Shown: positions 12,439 to 25,726 of the stretch, piece by piece
Layout of the letters: the number at the start of each line of letters is the position of its first letter
How positions within the stretch are numbered: the first letter of the stretch is position 1
Origin: Paragordius varius
Lineage: Eukaryota > Nematomorpha
Direction: 5' to 3'
Length of the DNA: 64,000 nt
Assembly (NCBI GenBank): GCA_964247055.1
Contig: OZ176050.1
Coordinates: forward strand, 13,454,001-13,518,000
Made by a program: the position numbers and the translations under genes
Notes under the pieces: generated by a model
What the model saw: only the letters and a program-made list of their open reading frames with translations
The model's database searches: none
Told to the model about the DNA's origin: nothing

Positions 12439-15400
12439 ATGTATACTTTGGATCATTTAGCAACATTTTCATGTGGACAAAATCAAAGTTAAATTATTTT
12501 TTGAAATATTTAATTTTAGGTCTACATCATCCCTTAGATGCAATAAACAAATTACGTGTGCTTGAAAAATCGAGCGGTATATGGACACAGCGTATGAAGA
12601 TACGATTGGACAAAAAGGATTTACATATATGTAGCTTTGATGATGGGGTAAACTATCTTAGAATATATTTCTTAAATTTGTTTATAATCTTATAATTTAC
12701 CATTATTTAGAGTACGACCGAGAAATTCTCACTCAACAAAATTCATGAACCCACAGCAGTTGTGACAGACGATCCCATGGAAGTCTACAACAATATTCTT
12801 ATGTTTACCGTTCCTTTAGCAGATGGAAGCAAAAAGAAAATTAATACGCTATCTGAAATTCATTTATTCCAATGTCTGTCTGTATCGGTAAAAAAATTTA
12901 CATTTCGAATTTTATCGATTTTATGTTTGAGAATATCATTATTTATATCATTATTTATATTTTTAAGGACATTTATTATACGTAATTACATATCAAGTTT
13001 ATATCATATATGTTTGCATTTTATGGTCTGTTTAAAGAAGAGGTATTAAGTGATTTTATTGTTATAATTTAACAAGTATTACATACTACTGGTTGGTTGG
13101 TTACCTTTAATATTTTTATCTCTTTTTCTCATCTTTAATTTTTATGTATATCTTGTGTTAATACATGTATGTATGTCTATAAAATTGTTGCAAAAAAACT
13201 ATTATTTTCCCATATAATCGCATCATAAGACCTGTACTATTTTCATAATTTTTGCTTCGAGTTTTTTTTCAAAAATATTCGCTGATTAATTCTTAGTATT
13301 CAACGAGACTTTAATCATAACAAATCCTTAACTTTAAGTATAATTTGTCGAAAACTTTTTATATGTAAAATTCTTCAGTCCTTCAAACATATTACGTTTA
13401 TGGTGGAAAAATTTATGACTTTTAGTTTTCATAATTTAATCCCTCTTTTTTATTATTACATCGTGGAATTGAAAAAATGTGTTTTATTACAACATATATA
13501 TTAGTATTTTTACACCTTTGACTATCTAAGAATTATCTTTTCATTTTTTTGTTCAATAAAGTGACTTTTTTATATAGGTTTGTTTAACTCAACAAGGGAG
13601 AAATAATCCTTTTAAAGCTAGCCGGCTATGTTTAACTTTTTTTTCCAAGCCTAATATTTGTCATGCGTAGTAGTTTAAACTCATTATAAAACAATATAAA
13701 ATTTATATATGCATTTTTTATAAAAAAAGAGGATTTTTTAATAATATTAATTTTATTTTTATTAATGACACTATGAAAAAAATAAAGAACATAAAAGTAC
13801 TTTTAATAAGCGTATATATATATACAGTAGCGTATGGCATAAAACAATATTAGTCCATAAAAGAATAAAGAAATGCTTTTTTTAAACTCTTGTAGAAAGT
13901 TTTGTGTTTTTGTTGATTTTGTTGTTTTATTGTTGTTAACAAATAGAGGTCAAGTCGGTAAGTCTCTTTTTTAATGTTTGAATTATACATTATAACATAT
14001 AATATTGAATAATCTTTTGCTATACAATACAGTATGAGTAAAATATATATATTGTTAGAAAGTTACTAATTATTGCCTAATAGCATATTCAGCAAAGAAA
14101 ATTATTATTGGCCATTAATAAATTGTAAAAAGTGAAAAAAATAACTAAAAGCCAAATATACTGCCCCCTTTGTTGTTTGTATGTGCTATTTGGCAATAAG
14201 TAATAACTTTCTAGCAATGTATATGCACTACTGTAGTTTTTTGAAATTTTGTGTAAAAGGAATTTTAAATTACATTGATAGAGATTTTTTGTCCCAAAAC
14301 ATGCGTAATATGTTTAGATATTAAGGCTTTTCCAATCAGATCCAAATTTTTCTGTATTAGGTTTTTTTTTCAAAATCAAATTTAAGATATACATTATATT
14401 ATAATAATCACAATCAACCAGTTGTATCGAATATTTTAATTTTTTAAAATATCATAAATTGAGAATGTGTAAATTCAAGCAATAATCTAATTTATTTTTG
14501 GTTTAAAATTACTAATTTATTTTTGGTTTACGACAAAATATATACCATTCATATGAACGGAAAGTTGTTTTTTTTGTTTAATTTTTGTAAATATACAGAA
14601 AAAGACAAAAATGAGCAAACAAATAAAATGGCAAAAGAAATATAGGGCATTATAAATTTAATTGGACATGCAAATTGATGGGTGGGTGGGTGGATTTTTG
14701 TGTGAATACTTTATGTTTTTATTTTTTTGTCCTAGTTTACTTTTTTGGGTGTAGTTTTATATCCCACAGGTCAATTTTATAATTAAACTACAGTTTTAAA
14801 AGTTATTTTAGTTAAAATTTAATTATCAAACATTGTTCTCCTGTATTATTAGATGAAAAAACTTATACTTTTGACAGTTTTGTGACTTCTAGAGCTTAAA
14901 ATTGGTACAGCTCAAAAATACGATTAAAACAAACAGCTGATATAATCAAAATATAACTAGTTTTTGCTGGTTAAATATAGCCTGAAAGCTTTTTAAAGCT
15001 ATATTTATTTACATTTTCCACATATTATATATCATTAGCGATATAAAAAATTTATAGGGAAAAAATGGCGACAAAAAAGCTTGATATGAGGATTTATAAT
15101 TTTATCTTTTTTAATAAAAAATATTTTTTTGTATAATGCGCCTAAAAGGCTAACGAAAGCTTATTTTTAAATTCGGCTTAATAGTAAATGCTTTTTAAGA
15201 TGTTTAAAATTTAAATAGCTCTGGTATATAAAATTACAACAAAAGGTAATGGAGTTTTAAGCCAATATAGTATTTATGTGTGCATTTAAATTTTTTATGT
15301 CCCTATCTATCACCAGAGAATTTATTAAAATATTTTGTAAAAAACATTATATATGATGGAAATGACGGATTGATATAATTTTTTCTAATTTATTATGAAA

Positions 15401-16888
15401 TCCCCGTAATATAAAAAATTAAAATAATTTTTTTTTAAATTTAATACATACCATTTACAATGCAAATTAACCCTTCAAATCAAATTCGCCCTTGAATAAT
15501 TCATATTCTCCCTAAAAATAAATTGCATGTCTTTGGGCTACTATAACTCATCATTAATATGAAATATATTTTTACGACATTGTATATTATTTTTTCAGCA
15601 TTATATTAATTTTAAACAAAATTCCATATTTTAAATATATTAAAAAATATAGGTAATTTTCAATTTTTTAAAAAAACATAATTTATTTAGGGTTAATTTG
15701 AACTGTAAATGGTATATATTAAAATATGAAAAAACCGTTCGCCAATAGTAATCATAGATTAGTTTCGTATTTAGTAAAAAGAATTATTTTAGTCAGTTTA
15801 ATTTTACTTATTATTTCACGGATTTGAGAGTTATTATTATACACGATAATAATTTTATCAATCTTTTTCAATGGTGAATTTGTAAATAATTAAATTTTTA
15901 AAAACTTCCAAATTAAAATATATAATTTCTTTTACAATTTTTACGATTAATTTTGGGAAAATCTTCAAAAAATTTACCGGAAAAAAATTTGTGATGATAC
16001 CTTTTGTGATTCTTTGTTATAGTTAGACAAATAATTTTTTTTAAATATTTTTAGCTTTTTTCAATAATATATATACTCAAAATTATTTGGTTTAATAATA
16101 AATAATCAAACAATACGACATGACAGTTTTTTGTGAATATGTGATATTTTCCTGTTTTTTTATTCCTTCCTTTCAAACACAAAACTGAGCGCTAAATATC
16201 TCTAAATTGATTTTCTCAAAAAACAAGAGAAAAGGTAGGCGCGCGCACAGGTAACACATTTTTACGAATATATATATATTGTTTCATACCTGTTTCAAGT
16301 TTCAAACTATTGAATGTTTAGTTGTTATGTTTTTTTGGTATGCATTGTTTGCAATTGCAAATAATTAATTTTTATTTAGCATACCTGTTATACGAACAAA
16401 CAAACAAATCGAAATAAGAATATTAGTTAGTATTTAGTTTTTTTGGTGAAAATTCAAATTTTTTTATCATTCTAAAACCAAACACTTTTATTAAACTTCA
16501 CTAAGTTGGAAGAAACATAAAACTATATATGGTTTTTACTCTTCTCTCCTTTTAACAAAATTGAATAAATTATTACTTTTTGTATATTAATATAATCTGA
16601 CGACTAAATCTCTTGAAATTTTTGGCTAGAAAATACATATTTTTTATTTGAATACATACCTAGCTTAGATTAGCTTAAATAAATAATGCAAAAAAAAATT
16701 TTTTTCGTAATGCTCTACTTTTGTTTTATATAGGTAGGTAGGTAGATATATTAGCATAGCATATTTTGAATAACTTTCTTATATTTCTCTACCTGCCTTT
16801 ACAACATTTAGTTTTTAGATTTTATTTTTCGTATACATTGTTGCGCAAATAAACCGGAAAATTGGAGTTTTCCTTATTCTGAAATATA

Positions 16889-16930
<42 letters not shown>

Positions 16931-16966
16931 GCATAGAATTAGGATTGAAATGCATTTTTATCACAG

Positions 16967-17004
<38 letters not shown>

Positions 17005-18043
17005 TGTGTTTGTTTTGTCATAAATCCTGAACAAATATGACAGTAAAAACATAAATTATTTGACTAAAAAATATTTTTTGAGAGATGAAAATTGTTATTA
17101 ATTTTGCGTTCCTAAGATTTTTTAAAACATTCCTTGATTGAAAAAAAGTTATAAACTTAGTTTTATCAGGCATGTTAATAAAAAGCGAATCAATTAAAGC
17201 ATATATATTAGTAAAAATCTTGAAAATTGTATAAAATTTTTTATAAATTTATATTAATCTTTTTATTTCTTGAATGTGAAAGTTAAATAATAATAGGCTT
17301 TTTTCATTTTTGAAACTCATGTGTGTGTCATTATAAAGTTTGGCTATTTATGATTGTAGAAAAATAATTAGGCTATCTATGAATTTATAAAAATGGAATT
17401 CCGAATTCCAGAGACCTTCATTCATTTTTTGCACCAAAAATTCCTAAGAATCTAAATTAAAATTGAAATGCCATATTTTTATTTTAAAAAAAAACTAGAA
17501 ATTCGATTTTTTCGATGTCATCGGGTATTATTGTTATAGTGTGGTTGAATGTTAATTGATGTTTGCCGATATCTAATATAATTATTGAACATTATCATTA
17601 AATTTTCTGTATTTTCTGTTACACGTTTCATACTTTATCCATATTGAGTAATTATATAAAATTTTTTAAAATTAACTTAAATTTAATGTGCAACCTTATA
17701 TAATAATATTTAAAATGTTATTTTATATAAAAATATTCAAATAAACATTTTTATGTGTTTAGTTTATTAGCTTTATTTTCTTTATAATTTTTTTATTTTT
17801 TGATAGGCACAAGAAATCGTTGATGAAATCAATCGATTGAAATCCGGTTCCAAAAGCAAGAAAACGCCCAAAAGGTAAATTAATTTTTCTAATGAGTGAA
17901 TATTTTAATCAATAAGTTATACTGCTGTAAATATATTTTTTTATCAAAAATTGAAAAATATTAACATTTTCATAAGTTATATTGAATAAAAATATTATAG
18001 CCGAAATAATCGAAAGTTTATAATTGGTTTTATTTAATATTTA

Positions 18044-18075
<32 letters not shown>

Positions 18076-21000
18076 AGGGTTAAGGTATATTAAGTATTAA
18101 AATTGAAATTTTCTACAATTCCAATATAAATATTGCCGAATTTTATGTATTTGTAATATGCTTAAACGCAGACGATATATGAACATATATCGTCAATCAT
18201 CTTTGCCTAAGTTTTTAAAGATATAATTAAAAATACCATAAATGGTTCGGATATTTATCCCTTTTTAATTAATTTAAAATTATTACTGGACTCGCGAAAG
18301 TTTTAACATTCGCCTGCCCGGGCTGACAGTGATGATAGAAAATATACCCAGTTTCACGAACTCTGGTCCAATATACTGCTCATTTTAAAACAATGGGATA
18401 TTAATTTAATTTTCCAAGCACCAAATTATATCCTGTCACATTTTTCCACATGCGATATGACCAAAAAAATACGCATAATTGCAACAACCTAAATTCACAT
18501 TTTCATACTTTTTTTAGCTACTATGTCCCTCCACAATTTGGTTCTACTTTTAATTCTGCCGGCGGTCCTTTCATGCAACACCCTGCCAACATTGGTGGCG
18601 CAGCATTTGGGGCCAGTAAATCCCTTATGAATATCCACGAATATTATGGTAACAATTCAAATACGAACGCTGCTTTCACACCAATAGTTTCGCCTGTCAC
18701 ACCTCAATACCCCCCTCATTATTTGAATGGCATCGGGGGTTTAATCGCCCCCCCAAATGGTTCGCCTTATTCTATGAATAATCATTCTTTACAACATCAA
18801 CAACAACAGCACACTTCTATGCAATATATACCAATTAATAACCTTTCACATCATCGCATATACAATAATTCTAATGCAAATTCCCCTCTCTCTCATACAG
18901 CAGCAATGTACACCAATCATAATAATGTTATTAATGATCGCCATAACACGAGTTTCATGTCAGAAAAACAAGCACATTATATACAAGAAGAAACAGACTC
19001 TAAAGGGAATGTGAGATGTAGGACGACGACTCAAGAACCACGCTTGTCAATTCACAATTATGCGTATCGGAAAGCAGCTTTGAATCATACCAATAATAAT
19101 CAGCTGTCATCAAGGAGTTACAATGATTTACATAACATTCAAAACCAACAAAATGTACATGCTACAAATTATAATAGCCATAATTTTAACAATAAACCAA
19201 ATCCGAATCCTCCCTTGTCTCCTGCATCATTCTCAATGATATCCGCCTCAACACATAAAAGTATTGTGCATGATATTAAAATTAAACTAGAGATAACTTT
19301 GAATTGATTTTAAAAAATTCCAAAGATTTTAAATAGGACAATATAAAAGAGTATCAAATTTGTTTCATAATATACATAAAAAGATTAAAGTTTTCAAGTT
19401 TTATTGTATGACAGTTGAATGATTATAAAATACTACATAATTTTTTGAATGTAAGATTAAAATAGTTTAAAATAAAACAATTTGTTTGATGGTAGAGGGA
19501 AAATTTTAATTTGGTTTAATGAATTTTCCTCTTTATTTATTCATCATAATATTTAAAATTTTGCTCTTTAGAATTTCCCAATCAACACCCTAACTCAAAC
19601 AATTACAATGGACATAATAGTTTACAAAAAGCGACGGATCATCGATCGAATAATGGCAACAATTTTTCACATTTTGCACCAGATGATGGAACTGAATCCA
19701 TTATATCACAACAAACTGAACATGATGTGGTAATATTTTGAAATTTTTAAACTTTGTAAAAAGTTAGATTTTGAAAAAGGATTAATGATTTTATCTCGAA
19801 TATAATATATTATTTACAGTTCAAATTCAACCGTGAACAATTCGAATTCACCTTAAAATATATATAAGATTAAAAATAAGCTATTCTGTTTAAAATTAAA
19901 TGCTAAAAAAATAATAAACTATGTCATAAAGATATATTTCATTTCAATAATGATGATTTATATTAGCCCGATAACTTATTTTTTGGGGGGCAAATTCGAA
20001 TCGTTTAAGGCTGAATTTGAACTGTAAATGGTATATATAAATTTTTTATCATTGTTTCCGCATTTATTGCCGAATCAATTATGATTAATATAACTTTTTT
20101 TACGATTAGTATATATATCTATTTACTGCTTCATCCAAAATTAATATTATTAAGTAATTTTAGAGCTTATAATAACATTTTTAGTTTATTTTCAAGGTTA
20201 CAGCTACACACCTGTGTACGAATTATGTAAATGTTTTTATAACTCTATAAGTATAAAAGAATGAGATTCGTAATTAATTTATTATCAAAATTGTCAAAGT
20301 CATCGTCCACATTATTTACTGTATTTAGTTTTATATAACAATTCACCATTAGAATATTTTTTTTCATTAGAATATATTATTATTATCGATTTATTTTTAG
20401 TTAATGCTTAACCATTGTTTCGATGACATTGAAAATTTTGTGTCAAAGATCCAGCATTCAAGTGCCGCCCTGCGTGAATTGGAAAAACGCAAAGCCATGT
20501 CCAAAAAGAATCCAAAAATTATGGCTGGAAGTATATAATATGCAGCGAAAATTAACCTAATATAAACGAGCTTTCTTAAAAAATTTATTTTTTCGTTCAA
20601 TGGGGGTATAAATATTTGTTAAAGAATGGAAAAAACAAGAGCTCTATGGTAGTATTAACAATATCATAATCATCAAAAAATTATAAGAATTACCATAGAG
20701 CTTTTGTTTTTTCCATTCTTTACTACCAAATATTTATACCCCCATTTAACGAAAAAAATAAATTTTTGATAAAATAAAGGATACATGACTGTAATAAACG
20801 AGCTTACTTAAAAAATTATTATATTAGTTTTTTGATATTTTGTTATAATTGACTATTTAGTTATTTGCTTTAATCAGCTAAAATTATATGAATTTATTGG
20901 GGTGAATTTTCGATTAAGTACTAGTAATCTTTGTCAAACGTAAAAACTAAAATTAAAATATAAACTAAAAATTAAAGTATAAAGTTAAAATATTTTATGA

Positions 21001-24000
21001 TATGTTTGCTAATTGATTAAAAAACTATTTCTGAACCGACTTACTAAAGGGTTTGAATGTGTGAAAGGAAAAACAACCATATTTTACAGTAGCGGGATAA
21101 AATATTTTAACTTTATACTTTAATTTTTAGTTTATATTTTAATTTTATTACTTACGTTTGACAAAGATTACTAGTGGTTATCGATAATTCACCCCAATAA
21201 ATTCATATAATTTTAGCTAAATTACAATTGCACAATAATAACAAAATAGTCAATTATAGCAAATATAAAAAAAAACTAATATAATAATTTTTTAAGTAAG
21301 GTAATAAAACATTTTGATACGAACGAACCATTCTCAAAGCTAATTATAGTTTTATTTTATATGATTCAATTTATATCATTATTTTATATTTATATTATAT
21401 AGGTGGAATGTTAAGTTTACGAGCTAAACCACCGAATGAGGCTGAATTCATTGATATTTTACAGAAATTTAAATTGGCCTTCAATTTGTTGGCCCGACTG
21501 AAGAATTGCATTAGGGACCCGAGTGCCCCTGAATTGGTGCATTTTCTTATTCGCCCGCTTGAAATGATTGTAGTTTACCTTAAAGTAAGCTCTACTACTT
21601 TTTTATGCATTTACAACAGTAAAAAACGGGGAAATATAAAGACAAATATTTTGTTTTAAAAAGACAGGCCCATATTTTTTGTTTGATTTTTTTTAAAGAT
21701 ATAACTAACTCATTGTTTTAAACTACTACAAAGTATAGGATAGAAAGTAAATTAGCACAATCAATTATGTATTTTACTATTGTAATTAAATTATATTTAT
21801 AGGATAAATTAAGGTTTAAAAAAGTATGGTTTTTTTGAAAATAAAAAATGTGTCTTTATATTTTTACATTTTGTCCGTATGATTTCAATTTTTACTGTAA
21901 TAAAATGTTTTTACTCTCTTGGATAATTTATTAAAAGTTTTATTTTGGTTACAAGAAGATTTCGAATAAAATTATTGATTATGGAGAAAAATATGTCAAG
22001 TAGTTATTTTAATTAATATAATTTTAGTGTGATTTATTTTGTTTATAGACCTGGTTTAATTTAAGACTTATTAAGATCATTTTGTATTTTAAAATGGGAT
22101 ATAGTCCTTATAAAAAGCAAATTGTATTTATTTACTAGTGCTTAATCAACAAAATAACCTTTGTTGAAAAATAAAAAATTATCACTTTTTAAGCCACATT
22201 TTTTAGCCAAGTTTTAAAAGTATTTTTGTTTTTATATCTTTACGTTTTGTCCGTATAATTTCACTTTTTACTGTATTATATGTTAAATAAAACCTTAATG
22301 ATAAATAAAAAAATTTATTTTCTTCAATATATTTTTTAAAAATCTTTTATCCAATGTATCATATAGCAACATAACAATGGTTCGAGTGAATTAACACAAC
22401 ACATTGTTACACCCCTGCTTACAACCAAAGCTATTGATTTGCTCAACGAATGTTTAACCAACAAAGAGGTCACTTTCTGGAAAACTTTGGGGGAGGCTTG
22501 GAATTTTGCTCAGTAAAACATAAAACTCTACTTAATAATATAATCTTGCTTGTTTAATTAATATTATTGAATCAAACATTTTTAATGTATACCATTTCCA
22601 ATTCAAATTTACCCTTGAACAATTGAATTTACCCTTGAACAAGTCAAACTCATCCTAAAAATATATTATGAGTTTTCGAGATAATATTACTCATCATTAA
22701 TATGAAATATATTTTTAAGACATAGTTTATTATTTTCTCAGTATAATATTAATTTTAAATAGAATTTTATATTTAAAAAATATTAAAATATAAAGGTAAT
22801 TTTTAATCTTAAAAAACACATAATTTATTTTAGGGTGAATATGAATTGTTCGAGGGTGAATTTGAACTGTAAATGCTATAATTAACTCTCGATTGGTTAC
22901 ACCAACCAAAAAGCTTGATATGTATCTTCATAATCTTTATGGAGTTTTATATATGTAGACAAAAATATTTAATGATATATATATATAATCTAAATTCAAA
23001 TAAACATATAATTTGATTATCAATGCATTTAATAACCTTATACCATAATTTACATATATAACTTTATAAAAAATTCTAAAACTTTTTCATAAAATATAAT
23101 ATGTCATATATAGGGATCATTTTCATGGATATGCTCAAAACTTTTCTCCCGTTTTTAATGATGGTTGGCAAGCCCGATACCAGAGTTCCGAAATCGATAA
23201 AATGAGTGAAATATCGGTTATTTTCCATTTAAATATTTTTACTAATTTCAATATTCATAATTAAAACAAATTCTTGATGTGAAGAGTAAAAAGTTTTGAT
23301 AGGGAGCTAACAATTTTAAATTGATAGATACTGTCACATTTTCATAGAATCGTCATATTTTATATACTTTTTATTATATAGCCTATACTATGTTGTAAGG
23401 CTTGAAAATTTTTATGTAGTTTAGGGTTTTTTACCATATATTACCAACTTACTCGTTTAGCTCATGTTAAAAAATTAAGATAAGTTAGTATGGTTGATTT
23501 TATAAAATAATTGACAACTTTCAATTTAACCTTGTTAATTTAAAAAAATTTATATTTTGCTCTATAAATGTTTTCACTAAGACTAAGTAATGGTAATAAT
23601 TTTTTTATTTCCCTTGAAAAACTTTACTACATAAGACAAAACATCATTTAATGTTAAGGTATAAAAAAAATCTGTAATTTTCTTTATAGAATGGACTTAT
23701 TCGACCATCAAGTGGTCGACTACCTCACCATACTACTAATGGTCAAAAAAGCCCAAGTTTAACCAACAATTCAAACAGTCAAAGGCAGCTGCTTAGATCT
23801 TCTCCGGCCTCCCCATTGAGTATGGAACAGGATAGTGGGTATAAATTTATACCGCATTATTTATGATAGGAGTTTTAATTTTATGATTTTTATTAGGCTT
23901 AATTTATGAAAACTATGCGATAGTTTATCAAAAAATATTTGGTGAATATGGCAGAAATTGTTTAATTTTTAATTTCTTTCAAACAAATTCAATTGTTTTA

Positions 24001-25726
24001 CGTACTATGCTGGAATCTTGATTTACATACCATATTACTTTTTTTGTCCATAATCCAAAATTTTTAATCATTTAACTCTAATACTTAAACACGATAAAGT
24101 TGTAATTCGAAATTCTGCAATATAATTAAAATATGCTAAACACTATTTAACTAATGATTATTATGTAATAAAAGCTTTATCACATCATCCAATCAAACTT
24201 CAAACAATAACAACACTGAAACAAAAAATCATTTTAACATCAACAATAATAATGGGCCAGCTTATCAAACTGTAAACAAGACGCGTTCACCCTTACCCCC
24301 TATACCTACCTCTAATGCTAATTCTAATTCTACAACATCAAAATTAACAAAACCATTCAATAATAAATTTGTTGAAAAATGTGATTTTCAACGTACCACC
24401 GATGATAAAAGCAATGATGAAAGCAATTTAAGTAGCAATACCAACAGTTTTTATTACCATAACAATGATGGAAACGGGGCTTACAGTGATATACAGTAAA
24501 AATTTTGAATTATAAAGTTTAAGACATATGTATTACGTCTACAGAGAGACAGTTATATTTTTTGAGAAACTTGTTGATTTAATCTCTAGATAGGATATAA
24601 TATTATCTATTACCAATTTTTATCTCTTTCACTACTTTTGCAATGGATATAGTAAAAATGATGATGGGTACAGGGATATACAGTAAAAGTTTAAATTATA
24701 TAGTTACAAAACTTACTTAAAAAAGACAAATTTTTAAATTATATATTTAATCCTTAATTTTAAATACCCTTTCATGATATGTATGTTACCATTAACATCT
24801 CTTTCCCTTAATTTGTAACCCAAAAAAGTAAGTTATAAATGAAATTTAAGGTTTAAAATATATGGTTGTTTGTGTTTTAATTTTTACGTTTTGTTATAAT
24901 TTCTCTTTTAACTGTAAGATCTACACCACCAGTTCCTAATCAAAATGCTGGCGGACAACACTTTATGAGGAGGAATGTGTTGGATCAAAAAGCCGAATTT
25001 TGTGAATACTTGAGAGAAACACGAAGCAAAGCCTATGAGGTTATGTTTGATCGTGAAAGCAAAAATCCCAAGGAATTAACTGTTTCCAAGGGGGAAATTT
25101 TACAGGTAATACATATTTTAAAGCATTCTAATATCACATTAAAGTTTACATGATATTATGTTCATAAAAATCTATGTTTTGCTTTTTTCTGTTAACAAAG
25201 TAATTTAAAGCATTATTAAACTGGAAATTTTGATATTAATGTATAAACATTTAAGGAGGAATTACTTTGAGATTATAGCACAAGTTTTGACATGCCAAGT
25301 GTAATATAATCATTAAAATAAAGTTAGATCACTGAAACATTTAGAGTTGATAAAAAAAGTCACAAAAATTGAAATTTTACAGGCAAATTGTAAAATAACG
25401 ACAATTTTTTTTTCAAAACACTTATTTTAAACCTTGATTATTTTTAAATATATAATTGAGTCTTTACCAATTTACATTTATATTAAAACAAAACGATAAT
25501 TCATATTTAATAAAAATAAGATTTAAAAAACGCGGTTTTCTTTTGGAAAAAAATAAGGTTTGTCGTTATACTTTTACACTTTGTTTATATAATTTTCATT
25601 TTTTATTCTTTATCTCCCCAGATACTTGATGATAACCGTAATTGGTGGAAAGCAAGGAATTACTTGAATGAGATTGGATATGTCCCATATACTATTCTTC
25701 GACCATATTCCTTTTTTGATTCATAA
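12439..25726 (+). CDS. EPS8: EPS8-like signalling adaptor, without C-terminal effector domain
   Basis: Fourteen exons: 12439-12472, 12520-12647, 12711-12887, 17807-17874, 18518-19260, 19572-19729, 20401-20530, 21403-21584, 22367-22512, 23114-23216, 23690-23838, 24175-24495, 24919-25105, 25622-25726; 876 aa. Residues 1-135 match the EPS8 PTB domain ([41 protein letters not shown]). Residues ~137-436 are Asn/His/Gln-rich low complexity. Residues ~437-620 match the EPS8 helical region ([40 protein letters not shown]). An SH3 domain lies at ~816-870 ([20 protein letters not shown]). EPS8 proteins link receptor signalling to Rac and actin. The frame stops just after the SH3, so the usual SAM-like actin-capping region is missing, and AATAAA overlaps the stop. 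The start is the ATG beginning the PTB match; an upstream exon cannot be excluded. Confidence 0.9.
13823..14237. mobile_element. Small DNA element(s) with ACAGTAG / CTACTGT ends, including element F1
   Basis: Outer ends read TACAGTAGCG at 13825 and CACTACTGTA at 14228-14237. Inside, from 14029, a second unit starts CAGTATGAGTAA and contains inverted repeats (GTTAGAAAGTTACT...TTATTGCC against GGCAATAAGTAATAAC). A related unit lies at 51158-51323. These are non-coding; one may be nested in the other. Confidence 0.55.
15448..15718. mobile_element. MITE family C, copy 2
   Basis: Ends ATACCATTTACAATGC and TTTGAACTGTAAATGGTAT; subterminal AATTCACCC/AATTCGCCC units are degenerate. In EPS8 intron 3. 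Confidence 0.85.
16895..17001. repeat. Two long (AT)n microsatellites
   Basis: Runs of about 36 and 34 bp of alternating TA, separated by a short non-repetitive segment, in EPS8 intron 3. Confidence 0.9.
18290..18370 (-). mobile_element. tRNA-derived SINE, fragment (copy 2)
   Basis: Shares CGCCTGCCCGGGCTGACAGT with the clearer copy at 51000-51125; on the minus strand a box-B-like AGTTCGTGAAACT precedes it. Lies in an EPS8 intron. Short and decayed. Confidence 0.5.
19805..20036. mobile_element. MITE family C, copy 3, in EPS8 intron
   Basis: Left end ATTTACAGTTCAAATTCA with CCGTGAACAATTCG; right end GAATTTGAACTGTAAATGG followed by TATATA. Inner GATGATTTATATTAGCCCGA is shared with copies 1 and 5. 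Confidence 0.85.
20580..20767. mobile_element. Hairpin element J1 with ~75-bp arms, in EPS8 intron
   Basis: Two arms of about 75 bp are nearly perfect inverted copies (ATGGGGGTATAAATATTTG and its complement; AGAATGGAAAAAACAAGAGC and its complement) around a ~35-bp loop. The adjacent sequence ATAAACGAGCTTNCTTAAAA occurs on both sides (20563 and 20795). The high arm identity suggests a recent insertion. Confidence 0.75.
20797..21300. mobile_element. Foldback element J2 with ~200-bp arms, in EPS8 intron
   Basis: The left arm (20797-20998) and right arm (about 21100-21300) are inverted copies: CTTACTTAAAAAATTATTAT, TATTGGGGTGAATTTTCGAT and GTCTTTGTCAAACGT-like blocks recur reversed. The central ~100 bp is unique. 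Non-coding, high arm identity. Confidence 0.75.
21617..21897. mobile_element. MITE family E, copy 2, in EPS8 intron
   Basis: Right end ACATTTTGTCCGTATGATTT and TTTTTACTG followed by TA is well preserved; the left end CAGTAAAAAACG and AATATAAAGACAAAT is partly eroded. Confidence 0.8.
22150..22273. mobile_element. MITE family E, right-hand fragment (copy 3)
   Basis: Only the right end is clear: TACGTTTTGTCCGTATAATT followed by CACTTTTTACTG and TA. It lies 90 nt before an EPS8 exon; the left end was not found with confidence. Confidence 0.65.
22588..22880. mobile_element. MITE family C, copy 4, in EPS8 intron
   Basis: Left end ATACCATTTCCAATTC then two units with ACCCTTGAACAA; right end GGTGAATTTGAACTGTAAAT. 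Typical family C architecture. Confidence 0.85.
24494..24914. mobile_element. MITE family E, copy 4: makes up an EPS8 intron
   Basis: The element starts CAGTAAAAATT and ends TTTTTACGTTTTG...TTTTAACTG, flanked by TA at 24492-24493 and 24915-24916. The EPS8 intron 24496-24918 coincides with it: the donor GT is the GT of the terminal CAGT and the acceptor AG is the two host bases after the right TA. Splicing leaves CA from the element and drops AG from the host, so the mRNA keeps its pre-insertion length (ATA AGA becomes ATA CAA). An inner stretch near 24650-24710 repeats the exon end plus the left element end. Confidence 0.85.
25365..25607. mobile_element. MITE family E, copy 5, in last EPS8 intron
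   Basis: Degenerate family E copy: CAAAAATTGAAATTTTACAG at the left, then AACGACAATTTTTTTTTC, and CGTTATACTTTTACACTTTG with ATATAATTTTCATTTTTTAT at the right. It ends about 14 nt before the final exon. Confidence 0.65.

Larger units (their letters stand above)
12888..17806. other. 4.9-kb EPS8 intron 3
   Basis: No exon is recognisable inside. It holds element F1 (14029-14237), MITE C2 (15448-15718), a GGGT microsatellite at ~14660 and two long (AT)n runs near 16895-16930 and 16968-17001. All else is AT-rich without clear structure. Confidence 0.7.
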
